Source: Paratractidigestivibacter sp963611755
Lineage (GTDB): Bacteria > Actinomycetota > Coriobacteriia > Coriobacteriales > Atopobiaceae
Direction: 5' to 3'
Length of the DNA stretch: 8,859 bases
Assembly: GCA_963611755.1 (NCBI GenBank)
Contig: CAVDTK010000096.1
Span: 1 to 8,859 of the forward strand
The notes under the pieces were generated by a model, which saw only the letters and a list, made by a program, of their open reading frames with translations, had not been told where the DNA came from and did no database searches. Position 1 is the first letter of the stretch; every line of letters starts with the position of its first letter. A program made the position numbers and the translations under genes. This document shows, in pieces, positions 1 through 6,124 of this stretch.

Positions 1-1093
1 CGAGTGCGCCTTCGGCCGCGACTCCGAGGGCAAGCCCATCGTCGTCGACCTCGCGGGCCTGCCTCACCTTCTGGTGGCCGGCACCACCGGCTCCGGTAAG
101 TCCGTGCTTCTCAACTCCATCGTCATGAGCATGCTCATGCGAGCCACGCCCGAGCAGGTCCGTCTCATCATGGTCGACCCCAAGCGCGTCGAGTTCACGG
201 GCTATGCGGGCTTGCCGCACCTCTACGTGCCCGTGGTCACCGAGCCGCGCCAGGCCGCGAGCGCCCTTCAGTGGGGCGTCACCGAGATGGAGCGCCGCCT
301 CAAGGTCTTCGAGCACTACAAGGTCCGTGACATTAAGACCTACAACAAGAACGTCGACGGCGACAAGTACGCCGATATGGAGAACCCACCCAAGCACATG
401 CCGTACTTCGTCATCGTCATCGACGAGTTGGCCGACCTCATGATGGTCGCGGGCAAGGACGTCGAGACCTCGATCGTGCGCATCGCCCAGCTGGGCCGTG
501 CCGCGGGTATCCACCTGATCGTGGCCACGCAGCGCCCTTCGGCAGACGTCGTGACCGGCCTTATCCGCGCCAACATCGACAACCGCGTGGCTCTGTCGGT
601 CGACAACTCGCTCAACTCCCGCATCATCCTCGACCAGAAGGGAGCAGAGCAGCTTCTGGGCCGCGGAGACATGCTTGTGAAGCTCCGCGGCAAAAAGCCA
701 AGGCGCGCTCAAGGTTGCTGGGTTTCCGATGAGGAGATCGAGCAGACGGTACAGTTTGTCCGTGAGCAGAAGGCTGCCGACTACCACGAGGACATCCTCA
801 CGGCGGTCGTGCCCAACGCGCCGGGCGCTCCCGGAGCCGATGCCCCAAAGGAAGAGGACCCACTCATCTGGCAGGCGGCGCAGCTGGTTGTGGACTCCCA
901 GCTTGGATCCACGTCCGGCCTGCAGCGCGCCTTGTCCGTTGGGTACACTAGGGCAGGGCGCATCATGGACATGCTCGAGGCCAAGGGCGTCGTGGGGCCC
1001 GCCAACGGCTCCAAGCCGCGAGACGTGCTTCTCGACCGCGAGGGCCTCGAAGAGCTCAAGACGCAGGACGCGATGTATCAGGGGGTAGAGTAG
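1..1093 (+). CDS. ftsK: DNA translocase FtsK/SpoIIIE, C-terminal part (5' end outside window)
   Basis: Hexameric ATP-driven DNA pump at the division septum that moves chromosome ends and the dif region apart during division. The reading frame is open from base 2 and ends at TAG 1091-1093, so about 364 residues are visible. Walker A (GTTGSGKS) is encoded at 80-103 and Walker B (VIVIDELADL) at about 410-439, with its Asp at 422-424. After the RecA-like motor comes a short acidic/Pro-Ala linker. A winged-helix gamma domain follows at about 851-1066, containing the typical GYTRAGRIMDMLE and GPANGSKPRDV blocks; in the family this domain reads polar DNA sequences. The N-terminal membrane domain, linker and alpha domain lie upstream of the window. 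The stop codon is one base from the next gene, so the two are probably co-transcribed and translationally coupled. Identification is secure; only the missing 5' part is unknown. Confidence 0.97.
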   Translation, partial: ECAFGRDSEGKPIVVDLAGLPHLLVAGTTGSGKSVLLNSIVMSMLMRATPEQVRLIMVDPKRVEFTGYAGLPHLYVPVVTEPRQAASALQWGVTEMERRLKVFEHYKVRDIKTYNKNVDGDKYADMENPPKHMPYFVIVIDELADLMMVAGKDVETSIVRIAQLGRAAGIHLIVATQRPSADVVTGLIRANIDNRVALSVDNSLNSRIILDQKGAEQLLGRGDMLVKLRGKKPRRAQGCWVSDEEIEQTVQFVREQKAADYHEDILTAVVPNAPGAPGADAPKEEDPLIWQAAQLVVDSQLGSTSGLQRALSVGYTRAGRIMDMLEAKGVVGPANGSKPRDVLLDREGLEELKTQDAMYQGVE

Positions 1094-1094
1094 G

Positions 1095-2864
1095 GTGCCA
1101 AAGCCGCATTTCAGCGAGCTGCTGCAAAGACGCAGGCACGACCTCGGCCTCTCGATCGAGCAGGCCTCGCGCATCCTGAAGCTGCGCGAGGATGTCCTGG
1201 TGAGCTTCGAGGAGGGCGACTTCGAGCGCATTCCCCAAAGCGGTTACGCGCAGGGTATGCTCTCCTCCTATGCCCGTTACCTGGGGCTTAACTCGCGCGA
1301 GATCGTGGATCTCTTCCAGGAGGAGCTCTACCACTACGTCAACGGCACGTCCTCCCACGAACTGCGCCGCCGCACTCGAGACACCCAGACGGGCCGTTTC
1401 ATCTCGGGCTACGACGTCGTGAACCCCGAAGGCTCGCGGCCCAAGGCCTACGTGGAGTACCACGGGCTTCTCCCCACCTCGGGAGGGCCGGCGGGCGACA
1501 TGGGCGCCTTCGCCACCGTCACCGACGCGCGGCCCCGCCGCACCATGCCCATGGCGGGCAGCGGCCCTTCCGCCGCCTCGGCGTACAACCGCGAGGGAGC
1601 CTACGGCCACAACTACAACACGGGCGCCTACGCCACGGCGGACTCCGCGACGAGCGAGGCCTACCGCTCTAACGCCCGCCGCGTGCGCAACCAGCGCAGG
1701 AGATCAGTCAACAACAACGACCCGGCGTCGAGGCTTTTGTCCCAGCGCCAGCAGGTCACGGGAGTCGCTGAAACCCAGATGTCGAGACAAACCAATTCCG
1801 GGCGGGGAGGGTACTCCTCGCGCTCCGGCTCAGGATATTCCTCGCGGTCCGGTTCGGGCTATTCCGGCAGGGGCGCCTCTTCGGGGCGCTCGGCCACGAG
1901 CCGTCCCCAGCGCAGCTATCGCAGAGACGACGTGAGCACGCGCCGCGTCGTCTCGGGCGACTACACCGATGACATGCGCTACGACGACCGGGCCAAACCC
2001 TATGAGCGCGCCTCGACGCTCACGGGCCGCCGCTCGTCCAGAAATATCGCCAACGTCGACCGTCCCAAGGTTCGTCGCAGGCCTGCCAACGGCTCTTCCG
2101 GCGGCGGTTCCAGGCCTCCGCAGAACGGCCGCCGCCGCAACAACAGAAGGGGAGGCGTCGGCGGGTTCTTGTCCGACCCTCGCCGCGCGACCTTCCTGAT
2201 CATCCTGGTCTTGGCGATGATCCTGACGGGCATCCTGGTCTTCTCGGTGACGTCGTGCGTGAACGGCAAGACGAACACCGGCAGCACGAGCGGCCAGACG
2301 GTGAGCGTGAGCACGACGTCGGACAACTCGTCGAGCAAATCGAATTCCGGCAGCTCTTCTACCAGCACGGATTCGAGCTCCAAGAGCACGACGACGTCGT
2401 CTTCGACCACATCGACCACGACGGATTCGACGACTTCTGGCGACGCCGCGACGGACGCGACGACCGATGCCACGGCCGCTGCCGCGCAGCCCGAGCCGAC
2501 GGTCGTCAAGGTCAGCGTGGCCGACGGCGAGTACTCCTGGCTTGAGATCACCTGCGACGGCACGAGCGCCGTGGCCGAGAGCGTGACCGGCCCCTGGGAG
2601 CAGGAGTTCACCGTCACCGACTCGATCACGATCCGCGCCGCCAAGCCGAGCGTCGTTTCGGTTTCGAACAACAACAAGAAGGTCGACTTCACGTCCAAGT
2701 CCTCCGGCACGGGCACCGTGACCATCAAGGGCACGCCCGTCACGACCACCGACGAGACGACCGCCACGACTGACGGCACGGCTTCGGCGACCACCGCAAC
2801 GACCGGCACGACGTCTGCCAGCACGACTTCGACCGGCACCACCGCGACTTCCAGCACCAACTAG
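1095..2864 (+). CDS. RodZ-like membrane protein with N-terminal HTH and long disordered basic linker
   Basis: Probable cell-shape/cytoskeletal membrane protein of the RodZ type (589 aa). Residues about 6-76 form the RodZ HTH_25-like domain (LGLSIEQASRILKLREDVL...SYARYLGL). Residues about 85-364 are a low-complexity linker rich in Arg, Ser, Gly and Asn, far longer than I expect for RodZ, with an 8-residue tandem repeat at 239-260. One membrane helix lies at about 365-388, preceded by a dense basic stretch, so the N-terminus should be inside and the C-terminus outside. An outer Ser/Thr-rich stalk (about 392-465) leads to a compact domain at about 470-545 that resembles the RodZ C-terminal domain (DUF4115), then a Thr/Ser/Ala-rich tail. 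GTG 1095 is chosen because the HTH begins right after it and AGGGGG at 1080-1085 is well placed. It follows ftsK by one base. Known RodZ proteins anchor MreB; whether this organism has MreB cannot be seen here. Confidence 0.85.
   Translation: MPKPHFSELLQRRRHDLGLSIEQASRILKLREDVLVSFEEGDFERIPQSGYAQGMLSSYARYLGLNSREIVDLFQEELYHYVNGTSSHELRRRTRDTQTGRFISGYDVVNPEGSRPKAYVEYHGLLPTSGGPAGDMGAFATVTDARPRRTMPMAGSGPSAASAYNREGAYGHNYNTGAYATADSATSEAYRSNARRVRNQRRRSVNNNDPASRLLSQRQQVTGVAETQMSRQTNSGRGGYSSRSGSGYSSRSGSGYSGRGASSGRSATSRPQRSYRRDDVSTRRVVSGDYTDDMRYDDRAKPYERASTLTGRRSSRNIANVDRPKVRRRPANGSSGGGSRPPQNGRRRNNRRGGVGGFLSDPRRATFLIILVLAMILTGILVFSVTSCVNGKTNTGSTSGQTVSVSTTSDNSSSKSNSGSSSTSTDSSSKSTTTSSSTTSTTTDSTTSGDAATDATTDATAAAAQPEPTVVKVSVADGEYSWLEITCDGTSAVAESVTGPWEQEFTVTDSITIRAAKPSVVSVSNNNKKVDFTSKSSGTGTVTIKGTPVTTTDETTATTDGTASATTATTGTTSASTTSTGTTATSSTN
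1809..1874 (+). repeat. In-frame 24-nt tandem repeat (GYSSRSGS) in the RodZ-like linker
   Basis: Two full 24-nt units (1809-1832 and 1833-1856) both encode GYSSRSGS, and a shorter third unit (1857-1874) encodes GYSGRG. The DNA copies differ at several synonymous third positions while the peptide is unchanged. This points to an old duplication kept at the protein level rather than a fresh slippage product. Confidence 0.8.
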
Positions 2865-2872
2865 CACAATCA

Positions 2873-2886
2873 GGCGCCCGCGCGCC
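2873..2886 (+). other. GC hairpin just upstream of the yajQ ribosome binding site
   Basis: GGCGC (2873-2877) can pair with GCGCC (2882-2886) around a 4-nt CCGC loop. It starts 8 nt after the rodZ-like stop codon and ends 2 nt before the AAAGGAG of yajQ (2889-2895). No T-run follows, so it is not an intrinsic terminator. A role as an mRNA processing or stability element between the two genes is only a guess. Confidence 0.4.
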
Positions 2887-2903
2887 GCAAAGGAGAGGGA
2901 CCC

Positions 2904-3401
2904 ATGGCCAAGGAATCCAGTTTCGACGTCGTCTCCGTCGTCGACATGCAAGAGCTCGACAACGCCTGCCAGCAGGCCGCGCGTGAGCTGACCCAGCGCT
3001 ACGACCTCAAGGGAACGGGCGCCAGCCTCGAGCTTTCCAAGAAGGAGGGGTCGCTCAAGATCGAGGCTCCCTCCGAGTTCGTCTGCGGCCAGGTCCGCGA
3101 CATCTTGAGCTCCAAGCTCGCCAAGCGCGGCATCGACCTGTCGAGCATCAAGTGGGGCGACGTCGAGGCGGCGGGCGGCATGACCGTCCGTCAGCACGGT
3201 ACCGTTATCCAGGGCATCGACACCGATACCGCCAAGAAGATCTCCAAGGAGATCCGCGACCTCAAGGTCAAGGCCAAGCCGGTCGTCGAGGGCGACAAGC
3301 TGCGCGTCACGAGCGCCTCGCGCGACGTGCTGCAGTCCGTGATCGCGCACCTCAAGGCGCAGGACTTCGGCCAGCCCCTCCAGTTCACCAACTATCGATA
3401 G
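2904..3401 (+). CDS. yajQ: YajQ family (DUF520/UPF0234) nucleotide-binding protein
   Basis: Small soluble cytoplasmic protein, 165 aa, the usual full length of the family. The diagnostic start (SSFDVVSVVDMQELDNA), the RYDLKGTGASLEL block near residue 32, the central VRQHGTVIQGID segment and the C-terminal RVTSASRDVLQSVIAHLK...LQFTNYR are all present, so the two ferredoxin-like halves are intact. Family members bind nucleotides or nucleic acid, and a Xanthomonas homologue has been reported as a cyclic-di-GMP effector; the role in this organism cannot be read from the sequence. ATG 2904 has a strong AAAGGAG (2889-2895) 8 nt upstream. It lies 39 nt after the rodZ-like gene and 15 nt before rimO, so it is likely part of the same transcript. 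Its place between rodZ-like and rimO may be lineage-specific. Confidence 0.95.
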   Translation: MAKESSFDVVSVVDMQELDNACQQAARELTQRYDLKGTGASLELSKKEGSLKIEAPSEFVCGQVRDILSSKLAKRGIDLSSIKWGDVEAAGGMTVRQHGTVIQGIDTDTAKKISKEIRDLKVKAKPVVEGDKLRVTSASRDVLQSVIAHLKAQDFGQPLQFTNYR

Positions 3402-3416
3402 GCCGGAGGTCTCCAA

Positions 3417-4757
3417 GTGACGAGCAACCCTTCGGGCAGCGTCTTTTTCATCACGCTCGGCTGCGCCAAGAACGAGGTCGACACCGACCGTATGCGCGCG
3501 CTTCTTCTGGGCGACGGCTTCAACGAGGTCTTCTCGCCTGAGGAGGCCGATGTCGCCATCGTGAACACCTGCTCTTTCCTGGCGTCGGCCACCGAGGAGT
3601 CCGTCGAGGCGACCCTCGAGATCGCCGAGTCGCGCGCCGACGGCGTGCGTGCATGCCCCATCGTGATGTGCGGCTGCGTGCCTTCCCGCTACGGCTCTGA
3701 CCTGCCCGAGCAGCTTCCCGAGGTCGCGGCTTTCGTCAAGGCCGAGGACGAGGACGGCATCTGCGGCGTCGTCCGCGAGGTCCTGGGCCTTCCCGCGCAG
3801 GCCGCGAGCGTCATGGACACCGGGCTTCTGCGCACGGTCGAAGGCGCCTCGGCCTTCGTCAAGATCTCCGAGGGCTGCGATCGCTTCTGCACGTTCTGCG
3901 CGATCCCCTATATCCGCGGCCGCTACCACTCCCGCCCGCAGGACGAGATCCTGGCGGAGATCAAAGCCCTGCTCGATGGCGGTGTCCGTGAGATCATCCT
4001 CATCGGCCAGGACACCGGCATCTGGGGCTCTGACTTCAAGGACGGCTCCAGCCTGGCCGGGCTTCTCCGCGCCGCGGCAGAGGTCGTGCGCCCGTACTCC
4101 GGGTGGCTGCGCGTCCTCTACCTGCAGCCCGAGGGCATGACGGACGACCTTATCGCCGCCATCCGCGACACGCCCGAGGTCCTGCCCTATATCGACATCC
4201 CCATCCAGCACTGCTCCGCGCGCATCTTGAATGCTATGAACCGCTCCGGCAGCCCGGCCGAGCTCCACGAGCTCTTCGCCCGCCTGCGCCGCGAGATTCC
4301 CGGTATGGTCCTTCGCACCACCGGCATGGCCGGTTTTCCTGGTGAGACAGACGAGGAGGCCGACGAGCTCTACGACTTCATCGAGTCCGAGGAGTTCGAC
4401 TACACCTCCGTCTTCGCCTACTCGCCTGAGGAGGGCACCCGCGCGGCCGAGATGGACAACCAGGTCGACGACGAGACCAAGCTTGAGCGTACCCAGCGTC
4501 TGATCGACCTCGTCGAGGAGCTGGGCTTCTCGGCCACCGCCAAGCACGTGGGCGAACGCGTCCAGGTCATTATCGACGGCATCGAGGAGACCGAGGAGGG
4601 CGCAGAGCTCATCGGCCACACCTGGTTCCAGGCCCCCGACTGCGACGGTGCCGTCCACATCGCGTCCGGCGAGGCTGCCGTGGGCGACATCGTGACCGTC
4701 GATTTGGTCGATTCGTTCTGCTACGAGATGATCGGCGAGATCGTCGAGGATTGCTAA
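3417..4757 (+). CDS. rimO: Ribosomal protein S12 methylthiotransferase (radical SAM)
   Basis: Adds a methylthio group to a conserved Asp of ribosomal protein S12, using two [4Fe-4S] clusters and S-adenosylmethionine. It has 446 aa, a normal length. The N-terminal methylthiotransferase domain carries the three cluster cysteines C16 (TLGCAKNEVD), C52 (VNTCSF) and C87 (CGCVPSRYG). The radical SAM motif C-x3-C-x2-C is C154/C158/C161 in SEGCDRFCTFCAIP. A TRAM domain occupies about residues 376-446. TLGCAKNEVD near the N-terminus and the overall form fit RimO better than the tRNA-modifying MiaB or MtaB. GTG 3417 has GGAGG (3405-3409) 7 nt upstream, and no other start precedes C16 as well. It sits 15 nt after yajQ and 21 nt before pgsA. 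A rimO-pgsA-cinA-recA order is familiar from other Gram-positive genomes, which supports the call. Confidence 0.95.
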   Translation: MTSNPSGSVFFITLGCAKNEVDTDRMRALLLGDGFNEVFSPEEADVAIVNTCSFLASATEESVEATLEIAESRADGVRACPIVMCGCVPSRYGSDLPEQLPEVAAFVKAEDEDGICGVVREVLGLPAQAASVMDTGLLRTVEGASAFVKISEGCDRFCTFCAIPYIRGRYHSRPQDEILAEIKALLDGGVREIILIGQDTGIWGSDFKDGSSLAGLLRAAAEVVRPYSGWLRVLYLQPEGMTDDLIAAIRDTPEVLPYIDIPIQHCSARILNAMNRSGSPAELHELFARLRREIPGMVLRTTGMAGFPGETDEEADELYDFIESEEFDYTSVFAYSPEEGTRAAEMDNQVDDETKLERTQRLIDLVEELGFSATAKHVGERVQVIIDGIEETEEGAELIGHTWFQAPDCDGAVHIASGEAAVGDIVTVDLVDSFCYEMIGEIVEDC

Positions 4758-4778
4758 GTAAAAGGAGCGTGACCCGTT

Positions 4779-5375
4779 TTGGGTAAGAGCAAGGGCATCT
4801 GGACGCCGGCCAACGTCGTCACCTGCGCCCGCGTGGTTTTGGTGCCGCTGTGGCTGGTGCTCGCGGAGTGCGTGGGCCGTGTTGGGGGAGAGGACTTCTC
4901 CTGGCCCCAGATGGCGGTTTTTACGGCGTACGTGGTGATCTCGCTTACCGATAAGCTCGACGGCTACCTTGCGCGCTCCAGGAACGAGGTCACGACCTTC
5001 GGCAAGTTCTTAGACCCCATTGCCGATAAGCTCGCCGTGATCATGGCCCTGTGCTACCTGCTTGAGAACAACGTCGTGAGCGTGTGGGTGCTACTTATCG
5101 TTATCGCGCGTGAGTTTCTGGTCTCTGGCCTGCGTATGGTCGTGGCCTCTAAGGGCGTCGTCGTTGCTGCGAGCAACCTCGGCAAGTGGAAGACGGCGAC
5201 GACCATGGTCGCCATCTGCGGCCTTCTGTTTGTCTGCGGGCTACCGTCGTCGAGCTTCTGGCAGGGCGCGTTGGAGCTTCTCTTCCAGCTCACGATGCTT
5301 GTCGCCGTGGTCCTGACGGCTTGGTCGGGCATCGATTACTTCGTCAAGTCCTGGAAGTACCTAAGCGAGGACTAG
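4779..5375 (+). CDS. pgsA: CDP-diacylglycerol–glycerol-3-phosphate 3-phosphatidyltransferase
   Basis: Integral membrane enzyme that makes phosphatidylglycerol phosphate from CDP-diacylglycerol and glycerol-3-phosphate, the committed step to phosphatidylglycerol and cardiolipin. It has 198 aa, normal for the family. The CDP-alcohol phosphotransferase signature is complete: D58, D61, G62, A65, R66, G75, D79 and D83 (D-x2-DG-x2-AR-x8-G-x3-D-x3-D). Several hydrophobic stretches around the signature (for example about 19-31, 45-57, 86-110, 145-157 and 170-183) fit a multi-pass protein. TTG 4779 is taken as start: the frame has a TGA at 4770-4772, the conserved TPANVVTCAR begins at residue 9, and AAAGGAG (4761-4767) lies upstream. 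No other start codon is available before that block. The exact alcohol substrate is inferred from family and gene order. Confidence 0.93.
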   Translation: MGKSKGIWTPANVVTCARVVLVPLWLVLAECVGRVGGEDFSWPQMAVFTAYVVISLTDKLDGYLARSRNEVTTFGKFLDPIADKLAVIMALCYLLENNVVSVWVLLIVIAREFLVSGLRMVVASKGVVVAASNLGKWKTATTMVAICGLLFVCGLPSSSFWQGALELLFQLTMLVAVVLTAWSGIDYFVKSWKYLSED

Positions 5376-5377
5376 CC

Positions 5378-5899
5378 ATGGGATCCAAGGTGATTTTTGC
5401 CCCTGACGAGGCGTTGTTCGATCTTGCGTCCAAGGTCGTGGCTTTGGCTGCCGAGAAGGGCGCGACCGTGGGCACGGCCGAGTCCTGCACCGGAGGCCTG
5501 GTGAGTGCCACGTTGACCGCGGTCGCGGGGTCTTCTGCCGTCGTGCGAGGCGGCGTCGTGAGCTACGCGATCCCCGTGAAGCACGAGGTTCTGGGCGTGC
5601 CCAACGACGGCGTCTTGTCTGTGCCACAGATAGGCGCGGTTTCTCGTGAGTGCGCCTGCGCTATGGCCGAGGGTGCGGCCCGGGTCTTGAGCTGCGACAT
5701 CGCCGTTTCCGTCACCGGAATCGCCGGTCCCGGGGGAGAAGAGCCCGGCAAGCCCGTGGGCACCGTTTGGACGGGGCTTTGCGCGCCTTTTGGCGTCGAC
5801 GCGTGCGAGAACCATTTTGAGGGCGATCGCGAGCAGGTCCGTCACCAGGCAGTTTATAAAAGCCTCGAGCTTATTTATGAAGCTCTTCTGAAGATGTGA
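5378..5899 (+). CDS. cinA: CinA C-terminal-type nicotinamide-nucleotide amidohydrolase (stand-alone domain)
   Basis: 173-aa cytoplasmic protein matching the CinA C-terminal domain, which in characterised members (PncC) deamidates nicotinamide mononucleotide to nicotinate mononucleotide in pyridine nucleotide salvage. Visible motifs are TAESCTGG (residues 33-40, with the presumed catalytic Ser36), GGVVSYAIPVKHEVLGV (58-74), and VTGIAGPGG (112-120) followed by KPVGTVW. Full-length CinA proteins carry an extra N-terminal MoaB-like domain of more than 200 residues; it is absent here, so PncC is an equally fair name. The frame stays open back into pgsA, but ATG 5378 is the right start: it lies 2 nt after the pgsA stop, has GAGG (5367-5370) upstream, and gives the normal domain N-terminus. 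It is probably translationally coupled to pgsA. The link to competence is historical and not implied here. Confidence 0.93.
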   Translation: MGSKVIFAPDEALFDLASKVVALAAEKGATVGTAESCTGGLVSATLTAVAGSSAVVRGGVVSYAIPVKHEVLGVPNDGVLSVPQIGAVSRECACAMAEGAARVLSCDIAVSVTGIAGPGGEEPGKPVGTVWTGLCAPFGVDACENHFEGDREQVRHQAVYKSLELIYEALLKM

Positions 5900-5982
5900 G
5901 AGCGCATAAAAGTTCGAAGCATTTCTCGGGTACCTCGCGATTTTCAATGACGCGCTGTTGACGTGCCTTGTGCGGGTTTGCC

Positions 5983-6035
5983 CTGATAGATAGCTGTCAG
6001 ACAGCTGATAGATGCCCGTCAGAAAACCGATAGAA
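5983..6035 (+). repeat. 22-nt-period direct repeats upstream of recA
   Basis: CTGATAGATAGCTGTCAGA (5983-6001) and CTGATAGATGCCCGTCAGA (6005-6023) match at 16 of 19 positions. A third, partial copy (CCGATAGAA, 6027-6035) falls exactly one more 22-nt step on. A 22-nt period is about two helical turns, so the sites would lie on one face of the DNA. They lie about 40-80 bp upstream of the recA -35 element. A protein-binding array is an inference; no binding protein is known to me. Confidence 0.6.
5992..6006. promoter_or_regulatory. Perfect 15-nt palindrome (candidate operator) upstream of recA
   Basis: AGCTGTC (5992-5998), a central A, then GACAGCT (6000-6006) is a perfect 7+1+7 inverted repeat. 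It lies across the junction of the first two 22-nt repeats. It has no T-run and is far from the recA start codon, so a dimeric regulator site is more likely than a terminator, but this is inference only. Confidence 0.45.
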
Positions 6036-6044
6036 CATGCGTAT
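6033..6044. promoter_or_regulatory. Possible second, imperfect SOS box
   Basis: GAACATGCGTAT fits the Gram-positive SOS consensus GAAC-RNRY-GTTY at all positions but one (A for T in the right half). It lies 38 bp upstream of the perfect box at 6071-6082 (start to start). It could be a weak accessory LexA site or chance. Confidence 0.3.
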
Positions 6045-6062
6045 ATCTTTTTGTCCAGACAC

Positions 6063-6091
6063 TTGACCAGGAACGAGTGTTCGATTACTAT
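6063..6091 (+). promoter_or_regulatory. recA promoter (-35 TTGACC, -10 TACTAT)
   Basis: TTGACC at 6063-6068 and TACTAT at 6086-6091 are separated by exactly 17 nt, as for a main sigma factor promoter. Transcription would begin near 6098 and give a leader of roughly 27 nt before ATG 6125. The SOS operator fills the spacer, which is why I trust this pair despite a 4-of-6 match in the -10. Confidence 0.7.
6071..6082. promoter_or_regulatory. LexA/DinR SOS box of recA
   Basis: GAACGAGTGTTC is a perfect match to the Gram-positive SOS (Cheo) box core GAAC-RNRY-GTTY, with a G following. It lies between the -35 and -10 of the recA promoter, where bound LexA would block RNA polymerase. This is the expected arrangement for DNA-damage induction of recA, so a LexA repressor elsewhere in the genome is implied. 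Confidence 0.85.
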
Positions 6092-6124
6092 TTCCATAGT
6101 TGTTCGGGACAAGAAGGAGCGGTT

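Noticed and set aside
951..958. GGGCAGGG, a match to the E. coli FtsK guide motif GGGNAGGG
   Set aside because: A single 7-fixed-base match in a GC-rich 8.9-kb window is expected by chance, and the guide motif of this lineage is unknown.
1830..4658. A 942-codon open frame on the - strand
   Set aside because: It runs antisense across three well-identified + strand genes (rodZ-like, yajQ, rimO) and the gaps between them. Its composition (Asp, Leu, Gly, Ala, Arg, Val) mirrors the GC-rich sense codons, and I see no domain or consistent start signal. In high-GC DNA such frames arise because the few stop codons are rare in the complement.
5186..5377. Longer cinA start inside pgsA
   Set aside because: The extra residues are an off-frame reading of pgsA. 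ATG 5378 has a ribosome binding site and gives the normal domain start.
5867..5885. Hairpin GAGCTT/AAGCTC near the cinA end as a terminator
   Set aside because: The 6-bp stem lies inside the coding region and only TTCT follows it. It is too weak to call.
5958..5989. TTGACG with TGATAG as a second recA promoter
   Set aside because: The spacing is 20 nt and the -10 is poor; the pair at 6063-6091 is clearly better.
5983..6048. Short CRISPR-like array
   Set aside because: The units abut with almost no spacer, there are only two good copies, and no cas gene is present.
6077..6124. Longer recA start at GTG 6077
   Set aside because: It lies inside the SOS box and upstream of the predicted transcript start, and lacks a ribosome binding site. 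ATG 6125 has AGAAGGAG at 5 nt.
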